A stretch of 43,628 nucleotides of DNA from SUP05 sp964577715 (GTDB taxonomy: Bacteria > Pseudomonadota > Gammaproteobacteria > PS1 > Pseudothioglobaceae), in assembly GCA_964577715.1 (NCBI GenBank), contig CAZOAA010000010.1, forward strand, positions 1 through 43,628, written 5' to 3'. The notes under the pieces were generated by a model that saw nothing but the letters and a program-made list of their open reading frames with translations, was not told the DNA's origin and made no database searches. Position 1 is the stretch's first letter, and the number at the start of each line of letters is the position of its first letter. This document shows, one piece after another, positions 25,479-32,959 of the stretch. A program made the position numbers and the translations under genes.

Positions 25479-26311
25479 TTATTGACGGTAAACAGATTGC
25501 AAAAGAATTGAGAGCTAATATTGCTAATCAGATTGCAACTCTTGATCGTAAGCCAGGTTTAGCTGTAGTTCTGGTGGGTGATGACCCTGCATCGAGAGTT
25601 TATGTACGTAATAAGGATAATGCCTGCAAAGAGGTAGGGTTTTATTCTGAGAAAATTAACAAATCTGCTGACATTACTCAAGATGAATTGTTAGATGAAA
25701 TTAAGCGTTTGAATAATGATGACAAAATTGACGGTATTTTGGTGCAATTACCATTACCAAACCATCTAGATACTAATCAAGTGATTGAGGCGATTAACCC
25801 TAATAAAGATGTTGATGGCTTCCACAGTGAAAATATTGGTAAGCTTATGCAAAATAAGCCGTATTTGCGCCCCTGCACACCTAAAGGTGTAATGACAATG
25901 CTCGCAACCACTGGTATTGACTTGGTCGGTAAAAACTGCGTAGTGGTAGGCGCCTCTAATATTGTGGGTCGGCCAATGGCGATGGAGCTTTTAAATGCGC
26001 GTGCAACAGTAACCATTTGTAATAGTAAAACTCAAAATTTAGCTGACAAGATTAAGCAAGCTGATATTGTGGTGGCAGCAGTTGGCAGACCTAAAATGAT
26101 TCAAGGTGATTGGATTAAAGAGGGTGCAACGGTGATTGATGTTGGTATTAATCGACTTGACGATGGCTCGTTGGTTGGCGATGTTGATTTTGATTTAGCA
26201 CAAGAAAGAGCCACTTGGATTACACCAGTGCCTGGTGGCGTTGGTCCGATGACAATCGCCACATTGCTTGAGAATACATTAACGGCCTATCAGGCAAGAG
26301 AGGAAAAATGA
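25475..26311 (+). CDS. folD: Bifunctional methylene-THF dehydrogenase/cyclohydrolase
   Basis: A 278-residue FolD, interconverting methylene-, methenyl- and 10-formyl-THF with NADP+. Motifs are VGDDPASRVYVRNK (with the catalytic lysine region), DGILVQLPLP, KDVDGFH, PCTPKGVM, VGASNIVGRPMAMEL and the C-terminal TPVPGGVGPMT. It starts with GTG overlapping the kdsB stop. The translation MIIDGKQIAKEL fits the family start. It provides one-carbon units used by MetF and purine synthesis elsewhere in the window. Confidence 0.95.
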   Translation: MIIDGKQIAKELRANIANQIATLDRKPGLAVVLVGDDPASRVYVRNKDNACKEVGFYSEKINKSADITQDELLDEIKRLNNDDKIDGILVQLPLPNHLDTNQVIEAINPNKDVDGFHSENIGKLMQNKPYLRPCTPKGVMTMLATTGIDLVGKNCVVVGASNIVGRPMAMELLNARATVTICNSKTQNLADKIKQADIVVAAVGRPKMIQGDWIKEGATVIDVGINRLDDGSLVGDVDFDLAQERATWITPVPGGVGPMTIATLLENTLTAYQAREEK

Positions 26312-26679
26312 AATTATTGTTAAAAGCTTTTAGAGAAGGGTTGGGTCGAATCATTGTATTTATTGATTGGATATTCTCACCAAAAAAACTCAAACGTAGC
26401 CAAGAGAAACAAGCCGAGGTTGATAAGCAAGTTGAATCTTTAAAGCTATATCAATTCTACGCCTGCCCATTTTGTATTAAAACACGACGCACTATCAAGC
26501 GCCTTAATTTACCGATGGAAACTCGTAATGCACAAGCAGGACAGTTTCGTGCTGAACTTTTAGCGGGTGGTGGTGAGGTAAAGGTGCCGTGTTTACGTAT
26601 CAAAGAGGGTGATGAAATCACTTGGATGTATGAATCATCTGACATTATGGCTTATCTGGATGAGCGTTTTGGGGCATGA
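26308..26679 (+). CDS. Glutaredoxin-domain protein with N-terminal extension
   Basis: A 123-residue protein whose C-terminal ~77 residues form a glutaredoxin/GST-N-like thioredoxin fold. The CPFC dithiol motif is Cys53-Cys56 in YACPFCIKTRR, VPCL marks the cis-proline loop, and MYESSDIMAYL is the glutathione-binding region. The first 45 residues carry a hydrophobic/amphipathic segment (GRIIVFIDWIF) and a charged stretch, suggesting membrane attachment. Overlaps on both sides (ATGA) place it between folD and an HExxH protein gene. Substrate is unknown. Confidence 0.87.
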   Translation: MKLLLKAFREGLGRIIVFIDWIFSPKKLKRSQEKQAEVDKQVESLKLYQFYACPFCIKTRRTIKRLNLPMETRNAQAGQFRAELLAGGGEVKVPCLRIKEGDEITWMYESSDIMAYLDERFGA

Positions 26680-27014
26680 TTTATATTGAAGGTGGTACTA
26701 AAACTCAAAGAAAATTAGCTAAAGATCTTTATTATTTTTGTTCTAAAGAGCTTGCTATTAAAAAAAGTATTGATATTGATTTACGGATTCAAGATGTTGA
26801 ACATGCACATGGATGGACTGATCATGAAGGCGATGGAAAGTTTTATATTGATATTGAAAAAGATTTAGATGTAGAGAAATTTATTGTGACTTTTTGTCAC
26901 GAGATGGTTCATGTTGTTCAATACTGTAGAGATAAGCCTATTAGTGAGTCTGAAGCTTACCGTTTAGAGGCAGAACTCGCTAAAGGGTTCCATTTATTGA
27001 ACAATAGTGGATAA
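26676..27014 (+). CDS. Minimal HExxH putative zinc metalloprotein
   Basis: A 112-residue soluble protein with a zinc-metalloprotease motif HEMVH (His75, Glu76, His79) in FCHEMVHVVQY, and a downstream acidic helix (ISESEAYRLEAELAKG) that could supply the third ligand. This arrangement resembles SprT-like or gluzincin-type mini-peptidases. No signal peptide is visible, so it is likely cytoplasmic. It overlaps the glutaredoxin gene by four bases and the exporter gene by eight. Whether it cleaves proteins is not shown; many such small domains are uncharacterised. Confidence 0.8.
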   Translation: MIYIEGGTKTQRKLAKDLYYFCSKELAIKKSIDIDLRIQDVEHAHGWTDHEGDGKFYIDIEKDLDVEKFIVTFCHEMVHVVQYCRDKPISESEAYRLEAELAKGFHLLNNSG

Positions 27015-27594
27015 TTTATTTTCTATATTTTTATTCACAGTTGTGATGACTATCACTCCTGGTCCTAACAATATCATGATTCTGTCTTCAGGGCTTAATT
27101 TTGGTATTAAACGCTCAATACCACATCTTTTCGGTATTGCCGTTGGTTTCCCAGCTATGTTGATTGCTGTTGGCTTAGGTCTTGATGTATTGGTTAATCA
27201 AGTGCCAGCTTTACACATGGTCGTTAAAATACTAGGCATTGGGTATTTATTATTTTTAGCTTATAAATTATTTATAACAACTCAACAAAGTGGTGCAGAT
27301 GGTGCGTCGAAACCACTTACTTTTTTTCAAGCAGCATTATTTCAGTGGGTTAATCCTAAGGCTTGGATTATGATTTTCAGTGGTATTGGGTCATTCGCCT
27401 CTGTAGCTAATATTCAAGCGACTACATGGATTATAGCACTAAGCTTTTTTATTGCAATTTTTCCTTGTAATGGGTCTTGGTTGTTTTTAGGGTCTCAAAT
27501 GCAAAAGATCATAAGAAACGATTTGCACTTTAAGTTATTTAATAGATTGATGGCTATATTACTTGTAGCCTCTGTTGTGCCAGTAGTTATTTAG
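27007..27594 (+). CDS. LysE/RhtB family amino-acid exporter
   Basis: A 195-residue membrane protein with about six helices. The family signature TITPGPNNIMILSSG is at residues 14-29 and the second conserved part FQWVNPKAWIM near residue 117. It starts with GTG overlapping the HExxH gene by eight bases. Family members export amino acids such as threonine, homoserine or arginine; the substrate is not predictable here. The 3' end overlaps convergent purK by eight bases (TTATTTAG holds both stops). Confidence 0.88.
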   Translation: MDNLFSIFLFTVVMTITPGPNNIMILSSGLNFGIKRSIPHLFGIAVGFPAMLIAVGLGLDVLVNQVPALHMVVKILGIGYLLFLAYKLFITTQQSGADGASKPLTFFQAALFQWVNPKAWIMIFSGIGSFASVANIQATTWIIALSFFIAIFPCNGSWLFLGSQMQKIIRNDLHFKLFNRLMAILLVASVVPVVI

Positions 27595-28678
27595 GTAAAA
27601 AATCTTTTAGTTGGTTAATGCTTGCATCTAGTTCAGTCTGAGAGTTGGCAGTGATGTTAATATGACCTAATTTCCTACCATCACGTTCAGTTTTGTCGTA
27701 TAGGTGTAAATGTGCATTTGGCATATTGAGCGCAACATCAGTAGGGCCGATTTTACTAATAATATTGACCATGGCACTAAAATAGTGTGTGGGCGTGGTG
27801 TCACCCAGTGGCATGCCTGTGATTGCACGCACATGGTTTTCAAACTGAGAAGTGTTAGCACCTTCAATACTCCAATGTCCAGAGTTATGTACCCGTGGCG
27901 CCATTTCATTAACCACTAAGCCGTCTTCGGTTTCAAATAATTCAATCGTGAGCACACCAACGTGGTTCATTTCATCCAGTAAAGTTTGCATGTAATGCTC
28001 AGCAGTCTTTTGCACTTGTGGATCAATATCTTGAGCAGGAGCAACAGTGAGTCTTAATATGCCATCGTGATGAGTGTTTTCAACCAATGGGTAGTATTTG
28101 TGGTCATTATCAATGCCACGTACGGCAATTAGGGAAAGTTCACGTTTAAAGTTAACAAATCCTTCTAAGATGGATTCAACCCCATTCATGCTTTGCCAAG
28201 CATCAGAGATTTGATTTTCATTTTTCATTAAAAACTGACCTTTGCCATCATAGCCTTCGGTTGCTGTTTTTAAAATAGCAGGCAGACCAATGGTATTAAT
28301 TGCATTGATTAGGTCTTGCTCAGAGTTCACCATTTGATATGGCGCACATGGAATATCTAACTGGTCAAATAAAGCCTTTTCACGGCCACGATGTTGCGTG
28401 GTAAATAATGATTTTTCACCAGGATATACGGGAATATTCTTGCTGATCTCTCTAACGACTTTAACATCAGTATTTTCACTCTCGTAAGTAATAACATCGG
28501 CAAAGGCTACCAATGATTCGATATTGTCTTTGTTATCTTCAAGTGCAAACATATGTCCGAGTAGAGATGAAGGTTCGTCATGAGAATTGCCTGAAAAACC
28601 AAACTGATGGTTTAAAGGGTAGCCTGAAATAGCCATCATTCTGCCGAGTTGACCTGCGCCTAAAACACCGATTTTCAT
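27587..28678 (-). CDS. purK: N5-carboxyaminoimidazole ribonucleotide synthase
   Basis: A 363-residue ATP-grasp enzyme, converting AIR, ATP and bicarbonate to N5-CAIR. The N-terminus GVLGAGQLGRMMAI is a nucleotide-binding loop; later motifs are TYESENTDV, LKTATEGYDGKGQ, and the C-terminal NEMAPRVHNSGHWSIEG and TSQFENHVRAI. It follows purE by three bases on the same strand, so the pair forms the purEK operon of de novo purine synthesis. Confidence 0.95.
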   Translation of the reverse strand: MKIGVLGAGQLGRMMAISGYPLNHQFGFSGNSHDEPSSLLGHMFALEDNKDNIESLVAFADVITYESENTDVKVVREISKNIPVYPGEKSLFTTQHRGREKALFDQLDIPCAPYQMVNSEQDLINAINTIGLPAILKTATEGYDGKGQFLMKNENQISDAWQSMNGVESILEGFVNFKRELSLIAVRGIDNDHKYYPLVENTHHDGILRLTVAPAQDIDPQVQKTAEHYMQTLLDEMNHVGVLTIELFETEDGLVVNEMAPRVHNSGHWSIEGANTSQFENHVRAITGMPLGDTTPTHYFSAMVNIISKIGPTDVALNMPNAHLHLYDKTERDGRKLGHINITANSQTELDASINQLKDFLPK

Positions 28679-28681
28679 AAT

Positions 28682-29170
28682 TTATGATATAGGGTTTGGA
28701 TTATCAAGGACGTCTTGTGTTTGTTTAGCTCTAAAACTCGCTACTTTTTCGCGAATAGTTTTGTCTTCGTTAGCAACAATTTGTGCTGCCAAAATACCGG
28801 CGTTTTTAGCACCTGCTTCACCAATGGCGAGCGTGCCAACAGGAATACCACCTGGCATTTGCGCAATTGATAAGAGCGAGTCTTGTCCGCTAAGAGCGCG
28901 TGACTGAACCGGCACACCCAGTACTGGGACAATGGTTTTAGCAGCCACCATTCCTGGTAAGTGTGCAGCGCCACCAGCGCCAGCAATAATCACTTTTAGG
29001 CCTCGAGATTCAGCACTATTAGCGTAATCAAACATCTTGTCTGGTGTGCGATGTGCAGATACCACTTCGACTTCATGCGGCACGCCAAATTCTTCCAGCA
29101 TTTCTACTGCGTGTTTCATGGTTGGCCAATCAGATTTTGAACCCATAATGACGCCGACTAAAGCACTCAT
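28682..29170 (-). CDS. purE: N5-CAIR mutase (class I PurE)
   Basis: A 162-residue PurE that moves the carboxylate of N5-CAIR to give CAIR. The substrate loop GVIMGSKSDWPTM, SAHRTPDKM and AGAGGAAHLPGM are all present, with the catalytic histidine in SAHRTP. Length matches bacterial class I PurE. It is the first gene of purEK and diverges from hsp20; the 117 bp spacer carries the promoters of both. Confidence 0.96.
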   Translation of the reverse strand: MSALVGVIMGSKSDWPTMKHAVEMLEEFGVPHEVEVVSAHRTPDKMFDYANSAESRGLKVIIAGAGGAAHLPGMVAAKTIVPVLGVPVQSRALSGQDSLLSIAQMPGGIPVGTLAIGEAGAKNAGILAAQIVANEDKTIREKVASFRAKQTQDVLDNPNPIS

Positions 29171-29197
29171 GATTATCCTTGTACAAGATTAATATGC

Positions 29198-29226
29198 TTG
29201 AATTATACTCAAATAACTCATATATA
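29198..29226 (+). promoter_or_regulatory. Putative promoter of hsp20
   Basis: TTGAAT (29198-29203) and TATATA (29221-29226) are 17 bp apart. CTTGAAT resembles the -35 of heat-shock sigma-32 promoters, but no CCCCAT-like -10 is visible, so sigma-70 use is more likely. A long, strong ribosome site AAGGAGGT (29276-29283) precedes the ATG by four bases. Confidence 0.5.
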
Positions 29227-29287
29227 GATAGCAAGAGGAGTAGTATAGAAAGTGAGAAGAATGGGTAAATAAAAAAAGGAGGTTGTT

Positions 29288-29698
29288 ATGAGTCTATCAT
29301 TAATGCATCCGTTTACTGAAATGGATGAAATGTTTGAGCATCTATCTCATCCGTTAAGTCAGTTTGATACGGGCGATTGGATGCCTGTGGTTGACATTGA
29401 GGAAGATGAAAAGTCTTATATGGTAAAGGCTGAATTGCCTGGCGTTCATAAAGATGATGTTCATGTCAATGTTGAAAATAATATCTTAACTATCAAGGGT
29501 GAAAAAAAGGTAGAAACTGATGATAAAAAGAGGCATCGTGTAGAGCGTATGTATGGCTCTTTTGTTAGAAGTTTCACACTACCTCGTACTGTTAAAAGCG
29601 ATAAGATTGAAGCTAAATACACCAATGGTGTTCTTAACTTAACTATCCCTAAAACAGAGGAAGTAGTTACCAAAGCAATTGATGTAAAGATTAAATAG
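29288..29698 (+). CDS. Small heat shock protein, Hsp20/alpha-crystallin family
   Basis: A 136-residue ATP-independent holdase chaperone. The alpha-crystallin domain spans about residues 33-133, with DWMPVVDIEEDEKSYMV, KAELPGVHKDDVHVNV, LTIKGEKK, RMYGSFVRSFTLPR and the closing NGVLNLTIPK. It lacks the IxI C-terminal tail in its exact form but ends in IDVKIK. The gene is monocistronic, with promoter and strong ribosome site upstream and a hairpin just downstream. Such proteins bind unfolding proteins as oligomers. Confidence 0.94.
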   Translation: MSLSLMHPFTEMDEMFEHLSHPLSQFDTGDWMPVVDIEEDEKSYMVKAELPGVHKDDVHVNVENNILTIKGEKKVETDDKKRHRVERMYGSFVRSFTLPRTVKSDKIEAKYTNGVLNLTIPKTEEVVTKAIDVKIK

Positions 29699-29708
29699 CG
29701 TTGGTTAG

Positions 29709-29751
29709 CCTTGGGCTGTTAATTAAAGTCAGATTTTGTTAGAGCCCAAGG
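29709..29751 (+). terminator. Hairpin downstream of hsp20
   Basis: Perfect nine-base arms CCTTGGGCT (29709-29717) and AGCCCAAGG (29743-29751) flank a 25-base loop; TTTAATTGTT follows. The GC-rich stem stands out from the AT-rich surroundings, but the T-run is poor and the loop long, so it is a probable but atypical terminator. The rest of the 153 bp gap to 29851 shows no gene. Confidence 0.55.
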
Positions 29752-29851
29752 TTTAATTGTTAAGATGTTTTTTAGATATTTATAACTATAAATAATTTTA
29801 TTAATTATCTGAGTTAAAATCGGTAGTGATTTAATATTTATAGGTTTTTTT

Positions 29852-30442
29852 ATGTCAAGTAAGCCACTTAAAGAGCTCATTAAGCAGTTTGATTATATTA
29901 AGCATAATCTTGAAATTGAAGTTGAAACCAAAAGGTCTGAGTTTAATTATCAATTAAATAAAAGAAAAGTAAAGTTTGAAAATGCCCTGCATAAAGCACA
30001 CAAGGAGCTAAAAACAGGTTCTTTGAGTTACTTGTTTAATGCTAACCCGCTATTTATAATTACTACACCAGTTATTTATTCGTTAATATTTCCGTTGCTA
30101 CTATTAGATTTATTTGCATTTGTTTATCAACTGCTGTGCTTCCCTGTTTACAAAATTAAAAGATTGAAAAGAAGTGACTATATTATTATTGATCGCCATA
30201 AATTAGGTTATTTAAATATATTTGAAAAATTTAATTGTGTTTATTGTGGTTATGCAAATGGCTTGTTAAGTTATGTTGGTGAACTGGCATCAATAACAGA
30301 ACAATATTGGTGTCCTGTTAAACACGCTAGGCAAATCAAAAACCCTCATGATAGGTATTGGCATTTTATTGACTATGGTGATGCCGATGGGTACGTATGT
30401 GATCTTGGTGCGCATAGGAACATAGTAAAAAATCAAACATAA
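29852..30442 (+). CDS. Conserved hypothetical membrane protein with cysteine pairs
   Basis: A 196-residue protein. The N-terminal 50 residues are charged and helical, probably a coiled coil. A hydrophobic double-helix region follows (about residues 65-100, starting FIITTPVIYSLIF). The C-terminal domain has NCVYCGYANG and EQYWCPVKHARQI, then a last cysteine in YVCDLG, which could bind a metal (CxxC plus CPxxH). I recall this as a conserved uncharacterised family in proteobacteria, with the part from RHKLGYLN to GDADGY most conserved. No function is assigned. It ends one base before the convergent DUF2238 gene. Confidence 0.82.
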   Translation: MSSKPLKELIKQFDYIKHNLEIEVETKRSEFNYQLNKRKVKFENALHKAHKELKTGSLSYLFNANPLFIITTPVIYSLIFPLLLLDLFAFVYQLLCFPVYKIKRLKRSDYIIIDRHKLGYLNIFEKFNCVYCGYANGLLSYVGELASITEQYWCPVKHARQIKNPHDRYWHFIDYGDADGYVCDLGAHRNIVKNQT

Positions 30443-30443
30443 A

Positions 30444-31052
30444 TCAAATGGTTTTATTTTTAGTTTTAATATCAAACAGCAATAAGAATATATAAGCGCC
30501 AAGACCTGATAATAAAATATCCTTTTCGGCATCCCACACGTCCCCCTGTGATCCAAGAAACATATCATCAGCACACCCTTGTTCGTATATGGTGGCGTAC
30601 CACCATTCCAGTATCTCATAAGCCGCGCCAATTCCTAAAAATAAAAATATTAATACAAATATTTCTGTTTTTCGATTTGTAAATTTAACTGTTTTGATTA
30701 ATACCTCTTTGAATGGCAGTATGATTAAAAACCCAAACGCAAAGTGCACAAGGCGGTCAAAATGATTACGCTGAATGTCAAATAATTCAGCTACCCAAAA
30801 ACCCAGTGGAACTTCTGCATAAGTGTAATGCGCACCAATGGTTTGTAAAATACAAAATAAAAATATTAATATATAGGAAATATTTGAAAATTTGAAGCGT
30901 TTGTAGCTACTAATAAGATAATAAAAACAAACAACAAGGATAATATTCTCAGCAATCCAAATATCTCGATGTAGAGGGTTAATTGCTAACAATAACCAAA
31001 ATATAGAAAAAACAATAAAAAGTATTGGTGCAATTGATTTGGTTTGGATCAT
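30444..31052 (-). CDS. DUF2238/YjdF-like membrane protein
   Basis: A 202-residue protein with about six hydrophobic helices. Family-like segments are TIGAHYTYAEVPLG, RNHFDRLVHFAFGF, AAYEILEWW and GSQGDVWDAEKDIL, which contain conserved acidic and histidine residues between helices. These belong to the YjdF/DUF2238 group of inner-membrane proteins of unknown function. Its ATG overlaps the bioH stop (ATGA), so it is the last gene of the bioF-bioH-yjdF unit; no biotin role is established for it. Confidence 0.85.
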   Translation of the reverse strand: MIQTKSIAPILFIVFSIFWLLLAINPLHRDIWIAENIILVVCFYYLISSYKRFKFSNISYILIFLFCILQTIGAHYTYAEVPLGFWVAELFDIQRNHFDRLVHFAFGFLIILPFKEVLIKTVKFTNRKTEIFVLIFLFLGIGAAYEILEWWYATIYEQGCADDMFLGSQGDVWDAEKDILLSGLGAYIFLLLFDIKTKNKTI

Positions 31053-31747
31053 ATAGAAAAATCTTTATCTAAAAAAGGAATATGCCCAGTATTTAAAATT
31101 TGTGTTTTTATATTTAACCCTTGGTACCATTTTTCTATTTTATAAGGTACCAGTGTGTCTCGATTTCCAAGTATAACTTCTATCGGTATTGTTAATTGCT
31201 CTAAAGTCTCCATTAAGTTAGTTTTTAGTAGTATTTTTAAGCCTTGATTAAGTGCTTTTGTAGTAGCGGGGTATTGTTCAATTGCTTGATTTAATGCTTT
31301 TAATTGTATTTTATTACTAGTTTGTAGGCTAACAAAGCGTTTCAATCCTTTTGAAAGGTTAAGCTGCAATGAATCAGAAAATTGTTCAAAATTATTAGCA
31401 TTAATGCCAAATTTCCAGTTGTTGTTTTGTACAAAATTGGGGCTCGATGCAACAAGAATCAGTTTAGATATTTCTACTTTATTGGCGATATTAATGGCTA
31501 ATAAACCACCTAATGACCAGCCGAGTAAAATTGGATTGCTAGGTAATATTTTTATAATTTCGTTACACCACTTATTAAGTCCACCTTCTATATCGTCGCT
31601 TCTACCATGTCCTGGTAGGTCGATTTTAGTGATGCGATATTGGCTTTTATATTGGTCGACAAGACTGTTAAACAGTTCTGAGCTAAAACCCCAGCCGTGT
31701 AACAAAACCAAGTCAGGCCCGGTACCAACTGTATTACTGTAAAGCAT
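31049..31747 (-). CDS. bioH: Pimeloyl-ACP methyl ester carboxylesterase BioH, short C-terminus
   Basis: A 232-residue alpha/beta hydrolase that removes the methyl ester from pimeloyl-ACP to release the biotin precursor. The catalytic triad is visible: Ser78 in GWSLGG, Asp197 in GNRDTLVP and His222 in NTGHIPFL. LLHGWGFSSELF and DLPGHGRS are family motifs. ATG at 31747 is chosen over a GTG at 31759; both overlap the bioF end. Only ten residues follow the catalytic histidine, about eleven fewer than in E. coli BioH, so the last helix is missing. Context next to bioF strongly supports the role. Confidence 0.88.
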   Translation of the reverse strand: MLYSNTVGTGPDLVLLHGWGFSSELFNSLVDQYKSQYRITKIDLPGHGRSDDIEGGLNKWCNEIIKILPSNPILLGWSLGGLLAINIANKVEISKLILVASSPNFVQNNNWKFGINANNFEQFSDSLQLNLSKGLKRFVSLQTSNKIQLKALNQAIEQYPATTKALNQGLKILLKTNLMETLEQLTIPIEVILGNRDTLVPYKIEKWYQGLNIKTQILNTGHIPFLDKDFSI

Positions 31748-32843
31748 GTTTGATTGCACCTAACAATTGTTCAATTTGATTTTGAGTATGGTTTGTACTC
31801 AAAGTAATGCGCAAGCGCTCTGTGTCTTTTGGCACAGTAGGGGTGCGAATAGCGCTGACATAAAAACCTTGGTCAAATAATTTTTGACTAACGTTTAAGG
31901 CTTTTTCACTATCACCAATAATCAATGGCTGTATTGCACTGTTTGATTTTTCGATAGGCAATCCTATTGCAGTGGAAAAATTTCGGAAAAAATCAATATT
32001 GGATAAAAGTTTTGCTTTTTGCTCACCTTTTTTAATTAGTTCTAGGCTTTTTAGTGTTGCTACGCAAATTGCAGGCGATATTGCTGTTGTGTAGATGTAA
32101 GGACGTGATTTTTGGATTAAAAAATCAATAAAATTATCATTTCCAGCCGCAAAAGCACCCATGGTGCCTGCTGCTTTGCCTAAAGTAGCCATATAGATTG
32201 AGCTTTTAGGGATGTTTGGTTCAAATAGGCCAAATCCATGCGCATCATCTTGCATAAGTATTGCGTTGGAAAAATTTGCGATTTTTTGTAAATCGTCGAT
32301 ATTTGCCTGGTCACCATCCATGCTAAACACAGTGTCAGTCACAATCATGCCTTGTCCGGTTTGCTTTTTTGCTTTTTTTTCTAGTGACGCAATATCATTA
32401 TGCAAATAGCGTTGTAATGGCAGGCCAATTAGATGGTTAGCGTCAATTAAGGAGGCGTGATTTAATTTATCTTGCAATACCCAATCAAGCTCGTCTTTAA
32501 GTGCTGAAAAAATACCTAAATTAGCACTATAGCCCGTTGAAAATAATAGTACACGCTCTTGTCCCGTGTACTCAGCCAAAGCATCTTCTAAATCATGATG
32601 TGCACGAGAATGCCCACTCACTAAATGCGACGCACCAGAGCCTGCACCGTATTCATCAAGTCCTTGTTTAAATGCCTCTTTAACTTGAGGGTGATTAGCA
32701 AGTGACAGATAGTCATTCGAGCAAAAGTTAATGAGCGATTTTCCGTTGATAATGATTTGTGTATCTTGTGCTCCTTCGTTTATTTTTCTAAAGCGATAAA
32801 GGTGTGCTTTTTTAAGGTCTTTAAGTTTTTTAGAAAAATTCAT
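31734..32843 (-). CDS. bioF: 8-amino-7-oxononanoate synthase
   Basis: A 369-residue PLP enzyme that condenses pimeloyl-ACP with alanine in biotin synthesis. Features are NFCSNDYLSLANHP, GAGSGASHLVSGH, the aspartate-histidine pair DDAHGFGLF, and the PLP lysine region ATLGKAAGTMGAFAAG. It is the first gene of bioF-bioH. The start is MNFSKKLKDL, which is somewhat shorter than E. coli BioF but covers the whole fold. Confidence 0.94.
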   Translation of the reverse strand: MNFSKKLKDLKKAHLYRFRKINEGAQDTQIIINGKSLINFCSNDYLSLANHPQVKEAFKQGLDEYGAGSGASHLVSGHSRAHHDLEDALAEYTGQERVLLFSTGYSANLGIFSALKDELDWVLQDKLNHASLIDANHLIGLPLQRYLHNDIASLEKKAKKQTGQGMIVTDTVFSMDGDQANIDDLQKIANFSNAILMQDDAHGFGLFEPNIPKSSIYMATLGKAAGTMGAFAAGNDNFIDFLIQKSRPYIYTTAISPAICVATLKSLELIKKGEQKAKLLSNIDFFRNFSTAIGLPIEKSNSAIQPLIIGDSEKALNVSQKLFDQGFYVSAIRTPTVPKDTERLRITLSTNHTQNQIEQLLGAIKHALQ

Positions 32844-32893
32844 GAAATTTATTTTATATTAACTACTTGGAGCTATAGATTTCTTTTGTTTGT

Positions 32894-32922
32894 TTGCTAT
32901 TTAGAAGTTTGGAGGTTACAAT
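32894..32922 (+). promoter_or_regulatory. Putative promoter of the Met-rich gene
   Basis: TTGCTA (32894-32899) and TACAAT (32917-32922) are separated by 17 bp, and the ATG lies 37 bases further on behind GAGGGGAAC. This supports a dedicated transcript for the gene at 32960. Confidence 0.55.
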
Positions 32923-32959
32923 CACAATCAGACATAAATAGACTAGAGGGGAACAAGCA

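Noticed and set aside
29192..29230. Sigma-32 heat-shock promoter for hsp20
   Set aside because: Only the CTTGAA part is visible; there is no CCCCAT-type -10 at the expected spacing.
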